Made by a program: the position numbers and the translations under genes. DNA of 64,000 nucleotides from Moringa oleifera (Eukaryota; Streptophyta; Magnoliopsida; Brassicales; Moringaceae), in assembly GCA_021397835.1 (NCBI GenBank), contig JAJFZO010000575.1:4655001-4719000 (forward strand), given 5' to 3'. This document shows positions 25,070 to 37,056 of this stretch, piece after piece (within the stretch, counting starts at the first letter, position 1; each line of letters starts with the position of its first letter). Under the pieces are notes generated by a model. The model saw nothing but the letters and a program-made list of their open reading frames with translations, was not told the DNA's origin and did not search any database.

Positions 25070-25267
25070 AGATACATGACTCCATGTGCCTGTTTGATTC
25101 GATTATATTGTTTTTGATCTTGGTGTCTTATGTCATTTGTGTTCATCTCACAGATTGTTTCACGTAAATACTGTCTAGTTGTGCAGTGTAATTGATCATC
25201 ATCTGTTTGATTCGTATTGTTTTGTGCGTTCAAATTTGTCAGATGTAACTTAATATAAGTTAGCAAT

Positions 25268-25425
25268 ATCAGATCTTTCTCTCTGTTTCTCATCGACCAA
25301 ACACCATCTAGTCCTGGAATTGTCACGTCACAACTCAGAAGATAGTATCAGAACTTTCTCTCTGTTTCTCATCAACCAAACACCATCTAGTCCCGGAATT
25401 ACCATTTCATGACTCAGTTTTCAGA
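25268..25425. repeat. Direct tandem duplication, period 79
   Basis: The block starting ATCAGATCTTTCTC at 25268 repeats at 25347 with a few changes (ATCAGAACTTTCTC). Both copies contain CCAAACACCATCTAGTCC. Similarity fades towards the end of the second copy. Confidence 0.85.
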
Positions 25426-26280
25426 AGGAAAAACAAACACCAAATTGAAATACTAAATTGGATTCTTTGACTGTAAGGAAGCTATTGGAAGGCTAGGTTT
25501 TGATGACCATCTGATGGCAAACTCTCACTAAGAAACCTAACACTGCTTAAAAGATAAGTATCTTAGTATTAAAAGATTAATTAATTGTCTAAGTGTAGAT
25601 AGAAATTGAAATTTGGCAGACAGACTGGACTTTCTTCTCTCTCACTCTATCTTTGAATATAAAGTAACATATACCTAAGTATATAATAAAAGCAGACAGC
25701 TTTCTCTCATCAAATTGCAAGAAAATCAACTTCAAGACCTTGACTGATGGTGATAGGTTGCTTGATTAATTTGCATTCATATATGCGTCTCTCAAATTAA
25801 ATTCATTTGAAAATGCCGGGAGGAAATCCTTGATGACTTGGAGATGAGATCATGTTAGGTAGAATGTTAATGAACTAACTTGGATTCATGGGAGGAGAAG
25901 AAAGGACGAGAGAAACAGGGTACTTACAGTCAATTTAATCAACTTATTGAAACATGAAGAAAAGCCAGGGAGCTCTGTAATCCATCCATAGTGCCTGGGA
26001 GGAAGCTAAGATCTTGAAGAAAAATGGCTTCCTTGTCCTGTTTTGAGGTTTCTTCAATGGAAATGAATGATTTGTCAGCGATTTCCAGCTGAATTAACCA
26101 TTGGGTTACCCTGTTAGGATGGGTTGGTCTGACATGAATAAAACCAAGAACTGGACAGTCAGCAACTGGAATGCTAAAGCAGAAAAACTCAGTCACATCT
26201 CAGATGCTGTAGAGTTAGTTCTTCTAAGTGCCACTCAATAACAGAGTGGTTAGTCCTAGACAAAAGACCTGATTGCTAGC

Positions 26281-26388
26281 AGGCTAGTAATCCAGTCCTG
26301 GAAATCTGACAGGGATATCTCTTGAACTCTATAACAAGGTTAGTAATCCAATCCTGGAAATATAATAGGGATATCTTCTGACCTATAT
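26281..26388. repeat. Direct tandem duplication, period 56
   Basis: AGGCTAGTAATCCAGTCCTG at 26281 is repeated as AGGTTAGTAATCCAATCCTG at 26337. Both are followed by GAAAT, then AGGGATATCT, with moderate divergence after that. Confidence 0.85.
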
Positions 26389-26753
26389 GGAATTATTTCT
26401 TCTTCATCTTCAAACAGTTGGCATAAAATAAACTCACAGTTAAATCCGATTCAAGGGTGAAATCCATTCGAAGTTATTTCATACCTGATATTGTAATGCT
26501 ACAAAAACTTTAGGTCCCTGGCCTTATTCATGGGGAGCCAGTTTAGTTCTTGACGTTAAACTCTGAATAGTATCTGTTGCAGATAAAGTTCTGAACATGA
26601 ATAAGATCAGCTCAGACAATATTCTGCCCAGAATCCAAACTTGTGTGGATGACAACTAGGCATATGCTGCAGTGCTTTTGCTTTCAGTTAACTACAGGCT
26701 TATGCGAACATGAGTATAAAGAAAATCTATCTCACAAATAATCTTGTAACGAA

Positions 26754-26815
26754 CACCAAAGTTCACAATCTCAATCTAATTCATCACCAAAGTTCACAAT
26801 CTCAATCTAATTCAT
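26754..26815. repeat. Perfect 31-bp tandem duplication
   Basis: Copies at 26754-26784 and 26785-26815 are identical; the unit begins CACCAAAGTTCACAATC. Confidence 0.95.
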
Positions 26816-27240
26816 CGTGAAGATATTACCCTCAGCCTTTGACACAAAAATATAGTGTGAGGTAGAAAATCCTAGAAGAATAGAAGGAAACATTAGCGTA
26901 AAAAATTTTAACAGCTTATATGCTAACGATGTGGATATATAAGTCCGATGCAATAAACATATGATTTACTTCAGAAATGAACTAAGTTTCAAGACATCAA
27001 TCCATCAATCAATCATGCAACCATAATCATTGGAGTAGTCTGCACCAGAGGAACATCAAATTTTCAGTTTAACTTTGACAAGTGGATATCTTTACAGAAG
27101 CATTTTTGCTTACAATGCATAAGACAACTTAACAACTTCAGGAGGAAGATACAAGACCAGATACCTGTAGTTGCATAGTTACAAAATTGGTTGACTCAAT
27201 AGATCATTAAGATTTACAGCTTTCCATGATTCTAAAACAT

Positions 27241-28491
27241 TCAGAAGATTGTTTGTTCGCCTAATTCCTGACCAGCCATCCCCTCCTGAAGCACTTTTCC
27301 AAAGAACTCTTCCAGTGTGTCCTTGCCATAACTTGGTGTTCGTTCAGCACTATATTCACCAGTCTCGGAATCCAAGACCAACATACTCTCAGCAGCATAG
27401 TACCTTCCAATCTTCCCAAACTCAGCTGCATCTTCCATTGAAGGGAAGATTTTAACTAGGAAATCAAGAATCCCAATGGCAAAATCCATTATCTGAATTG
27501 GAACTTTTAAGAACTTGGGTTCCTTCCCCAAAAGTCTAAACAGCATCTCCCCTTGCTCCAATGACGTCAAGGCCTTCCCTGGCCCACCTATTGGCAATCT
27601 CTGATTAATCTTCTCTTCACCCAACACACAATCTGCGATGAATGAAGCCAAATCTGGTTCACTTATGGGCTTACAAGCACACAAGTTTCCGTCCCCAAAC
27701 ATCACATAAGGCTTCCCATCTTTCACGAGCTCAACTTGACCCCCCAGACTCTTAAAGAATGCAGTTGGTCTGACAATGCTGTATGTAAAACCGCTGTCCT
27801 CTTCAGCTTCTTTAATCAATTCAGCCTCAAACTTGAGCTTTGCACGCTGAAACTCAAGAAGGGGTTTCTGTACGCATATTGCAGAAAGCAATACAAAATG
27901 TGAAGCCCCAAATTTCCTACCAGCAACAAGACTATTCCTGGTTGCTTCATAATCGATTTTCCATGAATCTTTTACACCACCAGTGCGACTAGCAAGGCAT
28001 GACACGACAACATCAATTGGATATCCTAAATTTTCCAAAGATTTCTGCAAAGCATCCAAATCAGTCACATCGGAAAAGCACACGTTGGCTCCTTGCAACT
28101 GATTCAAGGTTTCCTCTTTGCTATTTCTACCTCTAATCCCACTTCTCTCTCTAGCAACGGCAATAACATTAAATCCCCTATTAACTAACTCTTTAGTGAC
28201 AAATTTTCCTATGTACCCAGTTGAACCGACCACCAAAATGTTAATGTCTTTTGGGCTTTTCTGCCGGAATGAAGATGAAGGGGCAGCTTCTACATTCTTT
28301 ACTGCCGAAGCAGAAATGGGACTGAATTTTTCCTTGCTAATCTTAAAGGTTTGTGATAAATTTTGAGCAGAAAATGCAAAAGCATCAGGAACTGACTTTA
28401 CCTGGAATTGTCTGAGAAATTGAGAAGCCTTGTAGCTTTGACACTTCGGTGAAGAGAGAGTGAACACGTTGAACGAGGAACAAAGAGACAT
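27241..28491 (-). CDS. DVR: Divinyl chlorophyllide a 8-vinyl-reductase, chloroplast (intronless)
   Basis: A single 416-codon exon starts at the ATG at 28491. The enzyme reduces the 8-vinyl group of divinyl (proto)chlorophyllide to ethyl with NADPH, a late step of chlorophyll synthesis in plastids. Residues 1 to about 65 are rich in Ser, Lys and hydroxylated residues with few acidic ones, which fits a transit peptide. A Rossmann NAD(P)-binding fold begins at [13 protein letters not shown] (glycine motif 89-95) and continues with [19 protein letters not shown]. The segments [12 protein letters not shown] and [20 protein letters not shown] match this family of atypical short-chain reductases. 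The length equals the Arabidopsis enzyme (DVR/PCB2, At5g18660) within a residue or two, and absence of introns is also usual. No frame break or missing motif is seen. It lies 20 kb downstream of the MIEL1-like gene, its immediate neighbour in Arabidopsis. Confidence 0.96.
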   Translation of the reverse strand: MSLCSSFNVFTLSSPKCQSYKASQFLRQFQVKSVPDAFAFSAQNLSQTFKISKEKFSPISASAVKNVEAAPSSSFRQKSPKDINILVVGSTGYIGKFVTKELVNRGFNVIAVARERSGIRGRNSKEETLNQLQGANVCFSDVTDLDALQKSLENLGYPIDVVVSCLASRTGGVKDSWKIDYEATRNSLVAGRKFGASHFVLLSAICVQKPLLEFQRAKLKFEAELIKEAEEDSGFTYSIVRPTAFFKSLGGQVELVKDGKPYVMFGDGNLCACKPISEPDLASFIADCVLGEEKINQRLPIGGPGKALTSLEQGEMLFRLLGKEPKFLKVPIQIMDFAIGILDFLVKIFPSMEDAAEFGKIGRYYAAESMLVLDSETGEYSAERTPSYGKDTLEEFFGKVLQEGMAGQELGEQTIF

Positions 28492-29749
28492 TCTTTTGAG
28501 CTCAAATAGAAAACAACTTTCTTGGCTGGATAAGAAGAGAAGGAAAAGGAGAGGCAGTGATATAGGACAGCGGGTTTTTCATGGTCAGTGTATCTCATTG
28601 CAGATTCTGTAATGATAGGTGGATGATATTTGCAGACACCGATTTCATCCCAAAATTGGCTAATATCAATGAAGCCCCCAAAGATTTCAATATTTAAATA
28701 TAAACCCAACTTATCATACATGAAATTTGTTATCCAGAAATATGTTTGGTGATGCCTAACTTATAATTATAACTGTACTGGACAGTTACTACTGACAGAC
28801 AAGTTCATGATAGGACTTGTCTTGTCCTAAGAAAATCTATAACTTTGCATTGCTAAACAAATAACTGGGGAGTATTTCTTCAGGAATATGCTGCAACATT
28901 TTCATTATTGTTTATCAATGATGTCCTTTTTTTTATATATAGTTCTATTGTTTTATCAAAGTCATTAACTTTTCTGTTCTCTGTTAAATCTTCACTTATA
29001 GCTATATTACAATGAGATGTTTCTTCCAATCATGACAGTGATCATCTTTAAAGTTCTCTTGATGTTGCAGCTGTTGAACTGTCATTAACTCTTCTGATCT
29101 CTGGTTGTTTTTTCTTTTTTTTTTGTCTCAGTACTATTTTCAGACTCATTAGGGTACATTAGTGTGATGAAGAAGTAAAGATTTATTGTAAAAACTACTC
29201 TAAAGCAGACAAATCAAAGCATTATTGTTACCTATGTAAAATCGGATTCTATATAGGATATTATGAAAGCTTGAAATTTCATTAGAATAAATAAAATTTT
29301 GGTCCTTTTCAAGTATTATGGGTTTGTAGTAATATGTAAAACAACAAAAGTCTACAGACTTTCATTCTATACATAAAACTTGTGGGTAAAACGTGGAGAT
29401 GTTATAAATTGACGTAAATTGCATATGTTGTGACAAAGAAGTCTGAAAAAATAAATGGAATTCAATATTTAGTGTGGTAGGTGCAAATTAGCAGAACCGC
29501 CCAAATGTTTTAATGCTAACATTGATGGGCGATGTGGAAAGAAGCCATAGGCCTTTCGTCCGAAGCAGCAGGAGGAGTAACTAGGAAGTATGTGTACAGA
29601 AGACAAACAAAAACAACGAGAAGGAACAAAAACAACCAACTTTCATTGTCATAAACAAAAAGGGCCATGAAAATGAACATGTATGTTGTTTGGATGCTTT
29701 AAGTAGCCACCCTCATGGGCATTTAGAAATCCCCAACTTTCTCGCGACT

Positions 29750-29818
29750 ATGGCGTCAGTTCCTGGCGATCCACCCGCCACTTGGGTCAAAGAATCTCGG
29801 TGCTTGAGACACTTTTAA
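29750..29818 (+). promoter_or_regulatory. Possible 22-codon upstream ORF before the DRB gene
   Basis: ATG at 29750 opens a frame of 22 codons (begins MASVPGDPPATWVKESR) ending with TAA at 29816. It would lie in the 5' leader if transcription starts near 29700, which is not shown. The second repeat copy keeps the same reading (TSVPGD..A.W.KES) but has no ATG. Confidence 0.35.
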
Positions 29819-29897
29819 AGTCAGACGTCAGTTCCCGGCGATTCACACGCCTCTTGGATCAAAGAATCTCAGTGCTGGAGACCCTTTAAAGGTCAGT
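29754..29897. repeat. 72-bp tandem duplication in the probable DRB 5' leader
   Basis: CGTCAGTTCCTGGCGAT at 29754 recurs as CGTCAGTTCCCGGCGAT at 29826. Both are followed by CAAAGAATCTC and a short GA-containing stretch, with roughly one change in eight bases. The duplicated unit overlaps the uORF at 29750-29818. Confidence 0.85.
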
Positions 29898-30812
29898 TGA
29901 TCTCTTTTGATCGCAGATACTGCTTTAAACTGAAATTAATCAAATGGGTTCTCGTCTTCTTGCGGTTCTATCAGTTGTTTGATCTAGAGTTTGTTTCTGT
30001 CTCTGCTATTAAGATCCTTTAAGGGTTTCCATAAGGAATTCACGAAGTGGTTTATTGATCTGAATTTAAGTTTTCTATTGCTTTTGGGGCGATCTAATCG
30101 AGGTGGGTCTTTGAATATTTAAAATGGGTTCTTTAAATGGGTTTTAATTCAATACAAAGTTGCAGTAAATACTGTGTCGGTTGAATTCATTGGGTGGGTG
30201 GTTGGTTACTGTAATTGGAGCTTACTGAGTAGCTAATTTAAGACTGTCATATGATTCACACCTTTATTTGCTTGCTTGCCCTTTTATGGACGTTGATTTT
30301 CCTTTTGACTGTTTAAAAAGTTTGATTTATTGGAAAGAACTCTTTTGAGTATCCATGAAAACAAAACTTATCTCTTTTTATTGTTCAATTTCTTTGCTGT
30401 AATATTTGGCATTATCCTCTCGGTGTTCTTCAATGCTGGGAATGGTTTTCCTGCTGTCACATTCTTAAACTGCTCGAGTTTTAAGAGTGAGCTACCTACT
30501 TTAATGGAAGCTGTTCTGCAACTTCATTCTTCTCTCGTCTTTCTGGCCAGGTTATCGAATCATTCAAATTAGAGCTCAAGAGGGTAATCATTTGAGTTGC
30601 TTGGGTTGTCTTTTTCTGTTTCAGTTTTTCCTTTTCTTCCTATTTTCCTGGATAATATTCAAACTTAGGATGAGGCTTTCTGGATAAAAAGATCCTATGG
30701 CACAATGGTTTTGGGTCCTCAAGTTTGAGGTCATATGGGTATAATTTATCTCAGTTTAACCAAGCATTTCCTTATCTTTGCAGCTTCCTTGTGGTTTTCT
30801 GGAATCACAAAG

Positions 30813-33483
30813 ATGTATAAGAACCAACTGCAAGAATTAGCTCAAAGAAGCTGCTTTAATTTGCCATCATATGTTTGCATTCGGGAAGGACCAGATCATG
30901 CCCCTCGCTTCAAAGCCAAGGTCAACTTCAATGGTGAAACATTTGAGAGTCCTACATTCTGCAGTACCCTTAGACAAGCAGAGCATGCTGCGGCCGAGGT
31001 TGCACTTCATGTGCTTTCAAAGAAGAGCCCCTCTAAAGCACTGGCTGCAAGAGTTTTGGTATCTGCTTGCTTACTGATTCCTATTTGTTTTGCTAATTCT
31101 CTTACCTCCTTATCTTGAGTTGTTTCAGTGATTCATGATTTAACATATTAGTACTGTTGTCTACTAAATCTTAGTGATTTTAAAATCTTAAATACAAACT
31201 ATACTACATTATTTGTAAATACCATTACCCTGAAAATTTACCAGAAACCCATTTTCCCCATTGAGTTCAAAATTTGTATATAATGACAAGTGAGAAATTG
31301 GGTGCTTGTGTCAGATTCCATGGTGAAATTGTTTTGAAATTCCGTATTTATGGAATCAGATCACTGGACTTGTTCCTCGTTTAGAAGTTGCATACTAGGA
31401 CCATTTTCATGGGGCCAGACGGCCAGTGCTGAGTTTCTGACTGTGTCTTCTCCTCATGCTTATAAGCTGATCAGTTACCCTAACAGTGATGTGTTCTCAA
31501 ATTTGGATGTTGACAAGAACAATTGATAGGCAAAATATATGGCTGAAATATGGCTTTCTTGTTGTTTCTGAAGCTTTAGTCTCATGTTTATATTTTTAGA
31601 CTGCTCCATGGCATACCCATTTAACCAAACAGGGCCTTCTGACTGAATCCAATGCTTGCAAAAATTCTTTTGTTTGGTTCATTTTCTCTTGTACACGGTT
31701 TAGTCAGGGTGCTGCCATTTCCTTGTAAGTTGTGTTTGAATCTGAGGTATAGTAGGTCTTACAGATGGTCTGATGTTTACTTCCACAGGATGAAACTGGA
31801 GTCTACAAGAATCTACTTCAGGAGACAGCTCATAGAGCTGGGCTGAAACTTCCCGTTTATACAACTATCCGATCTGGACCAAGCCATGTTCCTGTTTTCT
31901 CTTGTACAGTTGAGCTTGCTGGAATGAGCTTTACTGGAGAAGCAGCTAAAACCAAGAAGCAAGCACAGAAAAATGCAGCCATAACTGCTTGGGCTGCCTT
32001 GAAAAAAAGTATCTTCCTTTCGTCTCTTTTACTCTTGCAAGGAATTCTTGGGTTTACATGCTTATTAAAAATGAATTTTCTGTATGTGTTTGTGCCCTTT
32101 CTATTACATTTTGTGACTCTCTCTTATGAAGATGAAGTATTGCTTGTTGATTCTCATGTAGTGTCCAAGCCAGGAGCTTCATCTTCTTCCTCTGCTACTT
32201 CGTTGGAGTCTGGAGGCAACGACGAGCAAGAACAAGTAACTGTTGCTCGTTATCTTGCTGCCACACAGCCGGCGGAGACAAACAAGTCAGTAAGGGACGG
32301 GCGACTTAGGCAAGGTTCAGCTCCTGTTCGGAGTGATCTGATCTCACATGGGAGAGGCGGGTCATTGTACTCTTTAAGATGCAAAGATTGGGCATATTCT
32401 CAGTTCTGGCCCAAAGGGTCCATGCACCAGATATGGCCTCAAGAAAGAGGATGCCACCAGTGGAACCAGCCATTGGTTCTTTCATCTGTACCTTCCTCTC
32501 CCACTGAACCTCAGGTCTTTCCATTTATCCAGCCCATCGACCAGGCAGATCAGAGACACTATTTTGTAGGGCAAGAGCAAGAACCCATCTCCCCTCTTCT
32601 TCAAATCAGACCATTTCTCCACTTTTCTAACCATTCAGTTTCTGCTTCAGTTAGAAGTGTTTCCCAAATCACCATACAAGAGGTAGAGGAAGAATCTCAG
32701 GCAAAACAGGAGTGGCTTATTGATGATGGTGATTGTGATTGCTGGAAACCACCAAATGCAGCTGGGTTTTCTCCTACTGCAGTTGCAAGCTCTTTCTGTT
32801 CTCTTCGAAGACATTCAGAGCAGATGTTGCAGGAGAAGGATGAGGAGATTGGCCAGTCCTTGCCTCACATTGGAAACTCTACTCAACTGGAAAGCAACCA
32901 AACTGAATTGTATCATCAGATTTCCCAAGGAATAACTGATGCCAGATTTAGACCCAGGACAATAAATGCAGCTGAAGCCAACTTCCTGTCACAAAGTTCA
33001 TACACCTCAGAGGACATGAACTTCCAGCTGCGAAATTCGCACAGCTTTGACCACTTGCACTCCGATGTGAGGCAAAAAAATATCCCTGTAGTCAGTTCTG
33101 CGAGATCTGGTAGAGCTTCTGTTCCTGATTTTCTTGTGGCCCCTGTGACAGTCACAAAAATTGGTGCTTTATCTGGTGGCATCAGGTCTGGAATTTCAAT
33201 ACCTCTTACACGTGCTCCACTGCCCATGAGAGCTGCAGCTTCTGCATGTTTACCGAAACCTTGGCTGGCAGGCGTGAAGGATATCCAGGGCATTCCTTCA
33301 GCAAAGTTCATGGCACCTGCAGTTCACATTAGATCTGTTATACCAGTCTGTTCAGCTCCTTGTGCGAAGAAATTCCCTACTCCCAGCCAAGGACATGTTT
33401 CTCAGGTAGAAACGAAGAACACCAAGGAACCAGGGGGAAACATTGCAGCTGCAAGTTCAGACCTGGGTAATCTCCGAATATAA
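30813..33483 (+). CDS. Double-stranded RNA-binding protein, DRB2/DRB3/DRB5 group
   Basis: Three coding exons (30813-31058, 31789-32008, 32162-33483) give 595 residues. The start MYKNQLQELAQRSCFNLPSY is nearly invariant in plant DRB2-type proteins. Two dsRNA-binding domains lie at about 1-70 (with GPDHAPRFKAKVNFNGETFE and the HAAAEVALHVL helix) and 83-156 (YKNLLQETAHRAGL, HVPVFSCTVELAGM, KTKKQAQKNAAITAWAAL). A conserved segment follows (KKMSKPG, then EQEQVTVARYL). The C-terminal part is long, Ser- and Gln-rich and probably disordered. It ends with the clade motif APAVHIRSVIPVCSAP near residue 540. DRB2-type proteins act with or against the Dicer-like machinery in small-RNA production and translational repression. 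At 595 residues it is clearly longer than Arabidopsis DRB2 (about 430), the excess being in the C-terminal region. The upstream exon appears non-coding. Confidence 0.93.
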
Positions 33484-34300
33484 TCAGCTTATGACGTTAG
33501 AATCTTGGTCCTTCTTCTGGTTAGTGGAAATTGCAGGGATTCATTATATACGGACACAAAATAAAAAATTAAAATATAAGAACCAAAGGATCTGTTCTTT
33601 GATATCTTCTGAAACATCAGATCTCATCTTCTTTCAACAAATCTTCATTGCAACTTCTGTCATGCAAGTTGCTTTACAGATTTGTACTTCCTAATAGTAC
33701 CAAGGGTCTTGATGTACCATTGTATGTTAAACTAGTTTGATGGAGAGAAGTAAATGGATTCAAACCTCTGCACTACGAGGACTTGAAGGAGAATTCATTT
33801 CATTAATTCGTTACCATCATCTTTCTGTTTTCTCTCAGATTTTGTACAGGACATCTTGTCGCATAATTTCGGGTATTCAGGAACAAGGCTTGATGCTGCC
33901 TATAACAGTAGTTTCTGTTAGCTAGGAAGAAGCTTTGCTTTGCTTAGAGATTCCATTCTGTTAGCCGTGTTAATATTCTATCAACGAAAGAGAGAATCTG
34001 CTTAAGGATAGAAGAGTTCCAAAGTAAAACCTCAAAGCATAGCCTTCACTGCATACAAGGCATCTGAGTTTTGTCTTTTCTGTTGTCTGACCCGCGAGCC
34101 GACATGATTAGCATCGGATGATCAACTACTATTTGTGATAGCTTGCGGCTATGACGTGGCGAGAATCTATTGGCTAATTCTTTTCTTAATTAAGTTCGTG
34201 TCGAAACATGAGGCAGGTGATCGTTGAAAGTCTACTCAATCCATCTGTCCTCCGAAGCCGCCGCTGAGATTTCTGCAAGAAGGAAAGGAAATATAAAAAT
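33484..34300. other. DRB 3' UTR and promoter/leader of the F-box gene
   Basis: Short plus-strand ORFs at 33443-33694 and 33737-33925 are probably 3' UTR chance frames. The stretch before 34301 should include the F-box gene leader. No other gene was seen. Confidence 0.5.
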
Positions 34301-36304
34301 ATGAATCAATTAGGGAGGACGCGTACCACACTTCCCGATGATATTGCTCTCCAAATTGCTTCTTCTCTTGAGGTTCTGTTCTTTTCGATTTTCTGGGTGT
34401 TCATTAATGGAATTAATCGACTCTTGTTCCTAAAGTTTGAATTTTCTTTTTGGGTGGTTGATTAATGAGCAGGTTACTGATCTGTGTGCACTGGGTAGTT
34501 GCTCTCGCTTCTGGAGGGAGCTATGTGGGTCTGATTACATATGGGAGTCACTTACCAGAGCGAGATGGCCGTCTCTGGGTGTGAATGGAGAATCTTCTTC
34601 AACTCTTGACACCAAAAACCTAGAAATTGACCAGAACATTGAGGTAATCTCGCTCTTATCTCTTGTGTGTACACAGAGGAGAAAGCACATTGCAGTTTGT
34701 TTTGCTTTGTCCTTTCTGGGTATATAAATATGTGAAGATCTGATATATTGTCTACTGAATTGGCCTTTACACTGTGAAAATGAAATGAGTTTCTTCCATG
34801 GTAATGAAATTGAGTTTCTTATCTCTCTTTGAATTCTGTTTTTCTTTTTCTTTTTCCGCTCTTAAAACGAATCAATCCTAAGACCTTTTAATTATCTATA
34901 CAAAGTAATTTTATTATTTAAAGTTAATGTGAGTCTGTAATTCCATTGTGATGCTTGGGATTTTAATGCTAATAAGAACAAAGGAAACAAAATTTTCATA
35001 CTGCAGTTCAATCTTGCTGTATATGCCTTTAAAAAACCTAAGAACGATGTAGGGATGGAGGGGCTTTTACATGAAGCAGCACTATGAAATGGCAGATAGA
35101 GCCAGCACTGTGGTTAAGTTTCTGGAAGAGTGCTTGCTTTCAGAATCTCTTGAGGTCGGTGAGTATCTGAAAGCTATTGAAGACCTGACCTCCATGCAAC
35201 TTGGGTTTAAAGATATCGAGATGTTCTTCTTCAAACCAAAGCTGAATGTGTTGCTTAATTTGGTTGGACTCCACTACTGCATTAATTGGCTCAAAGTCCC
35301 GGTAGTGTTCTCTTTCACTATACATATTCTCTGTTTTATCTGGAATTGATTGTTTCTTCTGCAGAATGAAGTAAGTCTTAGATCATTTTGAGCTAACTAA
35401 GATTTTGATCTTCCTTTACTAAGATTCAAATATCCCAATGCTCATGAAAAATGGCCACAAGACAGTATTCGTGGGATCAAAATCTGCAGTATGAGAGTTG
35501 TGCTTATCATTACCAAGTGTTCTGAGAGAAGAAAAATTCAAATGTAATTTGGAAATTTAAGGCCAAATAGAGCATAGAAATTGCATTTAATATTTTACCC
35601 TATATCTGAAGAGGATCAGACCCAAATCCAGATCTAGGTGGAACTGGTGATAGGCTGCAGTAACTGGGAGAACTCTTCTGGTTCCTGAATTGGGTGTTTT
35701 TCTTGCTCTTTTTGTTGGAAATATCATTTTAGTTCCACTTGATAAGGAAGTGGAACAAGTTTCAAGTTTTATAGGTGAGCATCTCTGACGACTCTGTAGG
35801 TTCCCCTTCCCTATTCTCTGTGAGAGTTCTCATCTTCTTGATTTGTTTTCTGAGCAGTTTTTCATTTTAAGACCATTACAGTAACACAACCACAAACAGT
35901 GAGATTACCCACAAAGAAAATCAACTCCTGATTCAGATTTCTCCACACAATATGTGGAAGTATCCTTATTTGTAGTTATGAGAAGCTAATGTCCTCAATA
36001 ACATTTGTAACATTACAATTTTCAGGCTGAGGATGTTGCAGAAGCTCTTCAGAGTTGTAAGATCTCCGAGCGCCAAGTCTGCGTCAAATGGTGGAAGCTT
36101 GGTAGATGGTTCTATGGCTTCCGCATGCGTGATGAGTTTCACTCCCGTTGGATATCTCTGGCAGATCTTGCAGCAACCAAAGAAGATGAGGTTCTTGCAG
36201 TACTTCAACGCGGTGCCATTCACGAGGTTCTACGAGTTCAGATCTCTGCTGCAAATCCCATAAGCATGCCCAGTGCTTGTCCAGACCTGCAAGCATTCCA
36301 CTAG
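34301..36304 (+). CDS. Small F-box protein, probable SCF substrate adaptor
   Basis: Four coding exons (34301-34372, 34473-34643, 35053-35301, 36026-36304), all phase 0 with GT-AG borders, give 256 residues. The F-box is at about residues 9-52: TTLPDDIALQIASSLEVTDL, then CSRFWRELCGSDYIWESL and ARWPSL. After it comes GWRGFYMKQHYEMADRASTV, a usual join in F-box proteins of the At-type 'F-box only' group. The C-terminal half is helical (VVKFLEECLLSES, LKAIEDLTSMQLGFKDIEMF, EDVAEALQSCKISERQVCV) and has no LRR or kelch repeats. F-box proteins bring targets to SKP1-CUL1 ubiquitin ligases; here the target is unknown. A poly(A)-signal-like AATAAA lies about 190 bases after the stop. Structure is well supported; I cannot name the orthologue. 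Confidence 0.88.
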
Positions 36305-37056
36305 GAGATGCAAGAATTGGCATGTACATAAATGAACAAGTTGTAAATTCATAATAATTCCTCCTACTTGTACATAACAAGTAAGAAAGGATCCTCCCAT
36401 CAGTCTTTGTATTTACTGTGCAAGCAAATTACCTGTTGGAGAAGTTGCCTCCTGTGAAATGTTGCTGCTGCAATATTTTTATCACAAATGTTATCAATAA
36501 ATAGTGATTTTTCAATGTTCAAGCTCTTTATCTGAATTATTTTTGCAGATGGTTTATCGATCTTGCTTGTTGGATTCTCCGTTTCAGAATTAAGAGCTTT
36601 CTGGGTTTATTACTTGGCTTCTTGCTTTCATGACTGCAAGTTGATTAACAGAGAAGATGATAAAATTCTGAGATCTTAGCATTGTCAAAGTTCAGAGCTT
36701 ACTACCCGAGATTCCCTCGATATTGGTTTGCAGAGTTGACGATTGACCAAAAACAATCTAGAACCAGTCATATCGGGAAAAGAAAAAGAAAAAAACAAGA
36801 AAAAAGCTGAAGATTGCAACTGAAAGATGAATGAAGTTACGTTTATTGAGATGGAAGAAGAATAGAACAATGTCTTATTTGTATCAGAAGAAGGCCTTGT
36901 GGCTTATACAAACTCAAATGACTCTTTAACAATGGCAATTCAACAGTTTTGTAACTAAAAATTGCAAGAAAGAACAAGGTTAATGAATCCTTGCAACAAG
37001 TATAACCATCTTTCTGTTTGCAGACACCATAAGACACTGCAAGGAAGCAATCTGTG
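36305..37056. other. Convergent 3' flanks of the F-box gene and the miniprotein gene
   Basis: This holds the F-box 3' UTR and, from the right, the 3' UTR of the minus-strand miniprotein. Minus-strand ORFs at 36685-36870 and 36843-37124 do not resemble proteins. The second overlaps the miniprotein in another frame. Confidence 0.5.

Larger units (their letters stand above)
25070..27240. other. Spacer with three short tandem duplications
   Basis: The left end is 3' UTR of the CASPL1D-like gene and the right end is 3' UTR of the DVR gene. An 85-codon minus-strand ORF at 25939-26196 matches nothing I recognise. The region contains three separate direct duplications, listed individually. Confidence 0.5.
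28492..30812. other. Divergent spacer: DVR promoter and long leader of the DRB gene
   Basis: The first few hundred bases should be the DVR promoter. From about 29690 sequence becomes more balanced and contains a 72-bp duplication with a small uORF. After that, splice-like signals suggest a 5' UTR intron running to the acceptor near 30780. No other gene was seen. Confidence 0.5.

Noticed and set aside
29754..29897. CRISPR-like or satellite array
   Set aside because: There are only two copies, and plant nuclear DNA does not carry CRISPR arrays.
33737..33925. 62-codon plus-strand ORF after the DRB stop
   Set aside because: It lies in the probable 3' UTR, with no start context or similarity.
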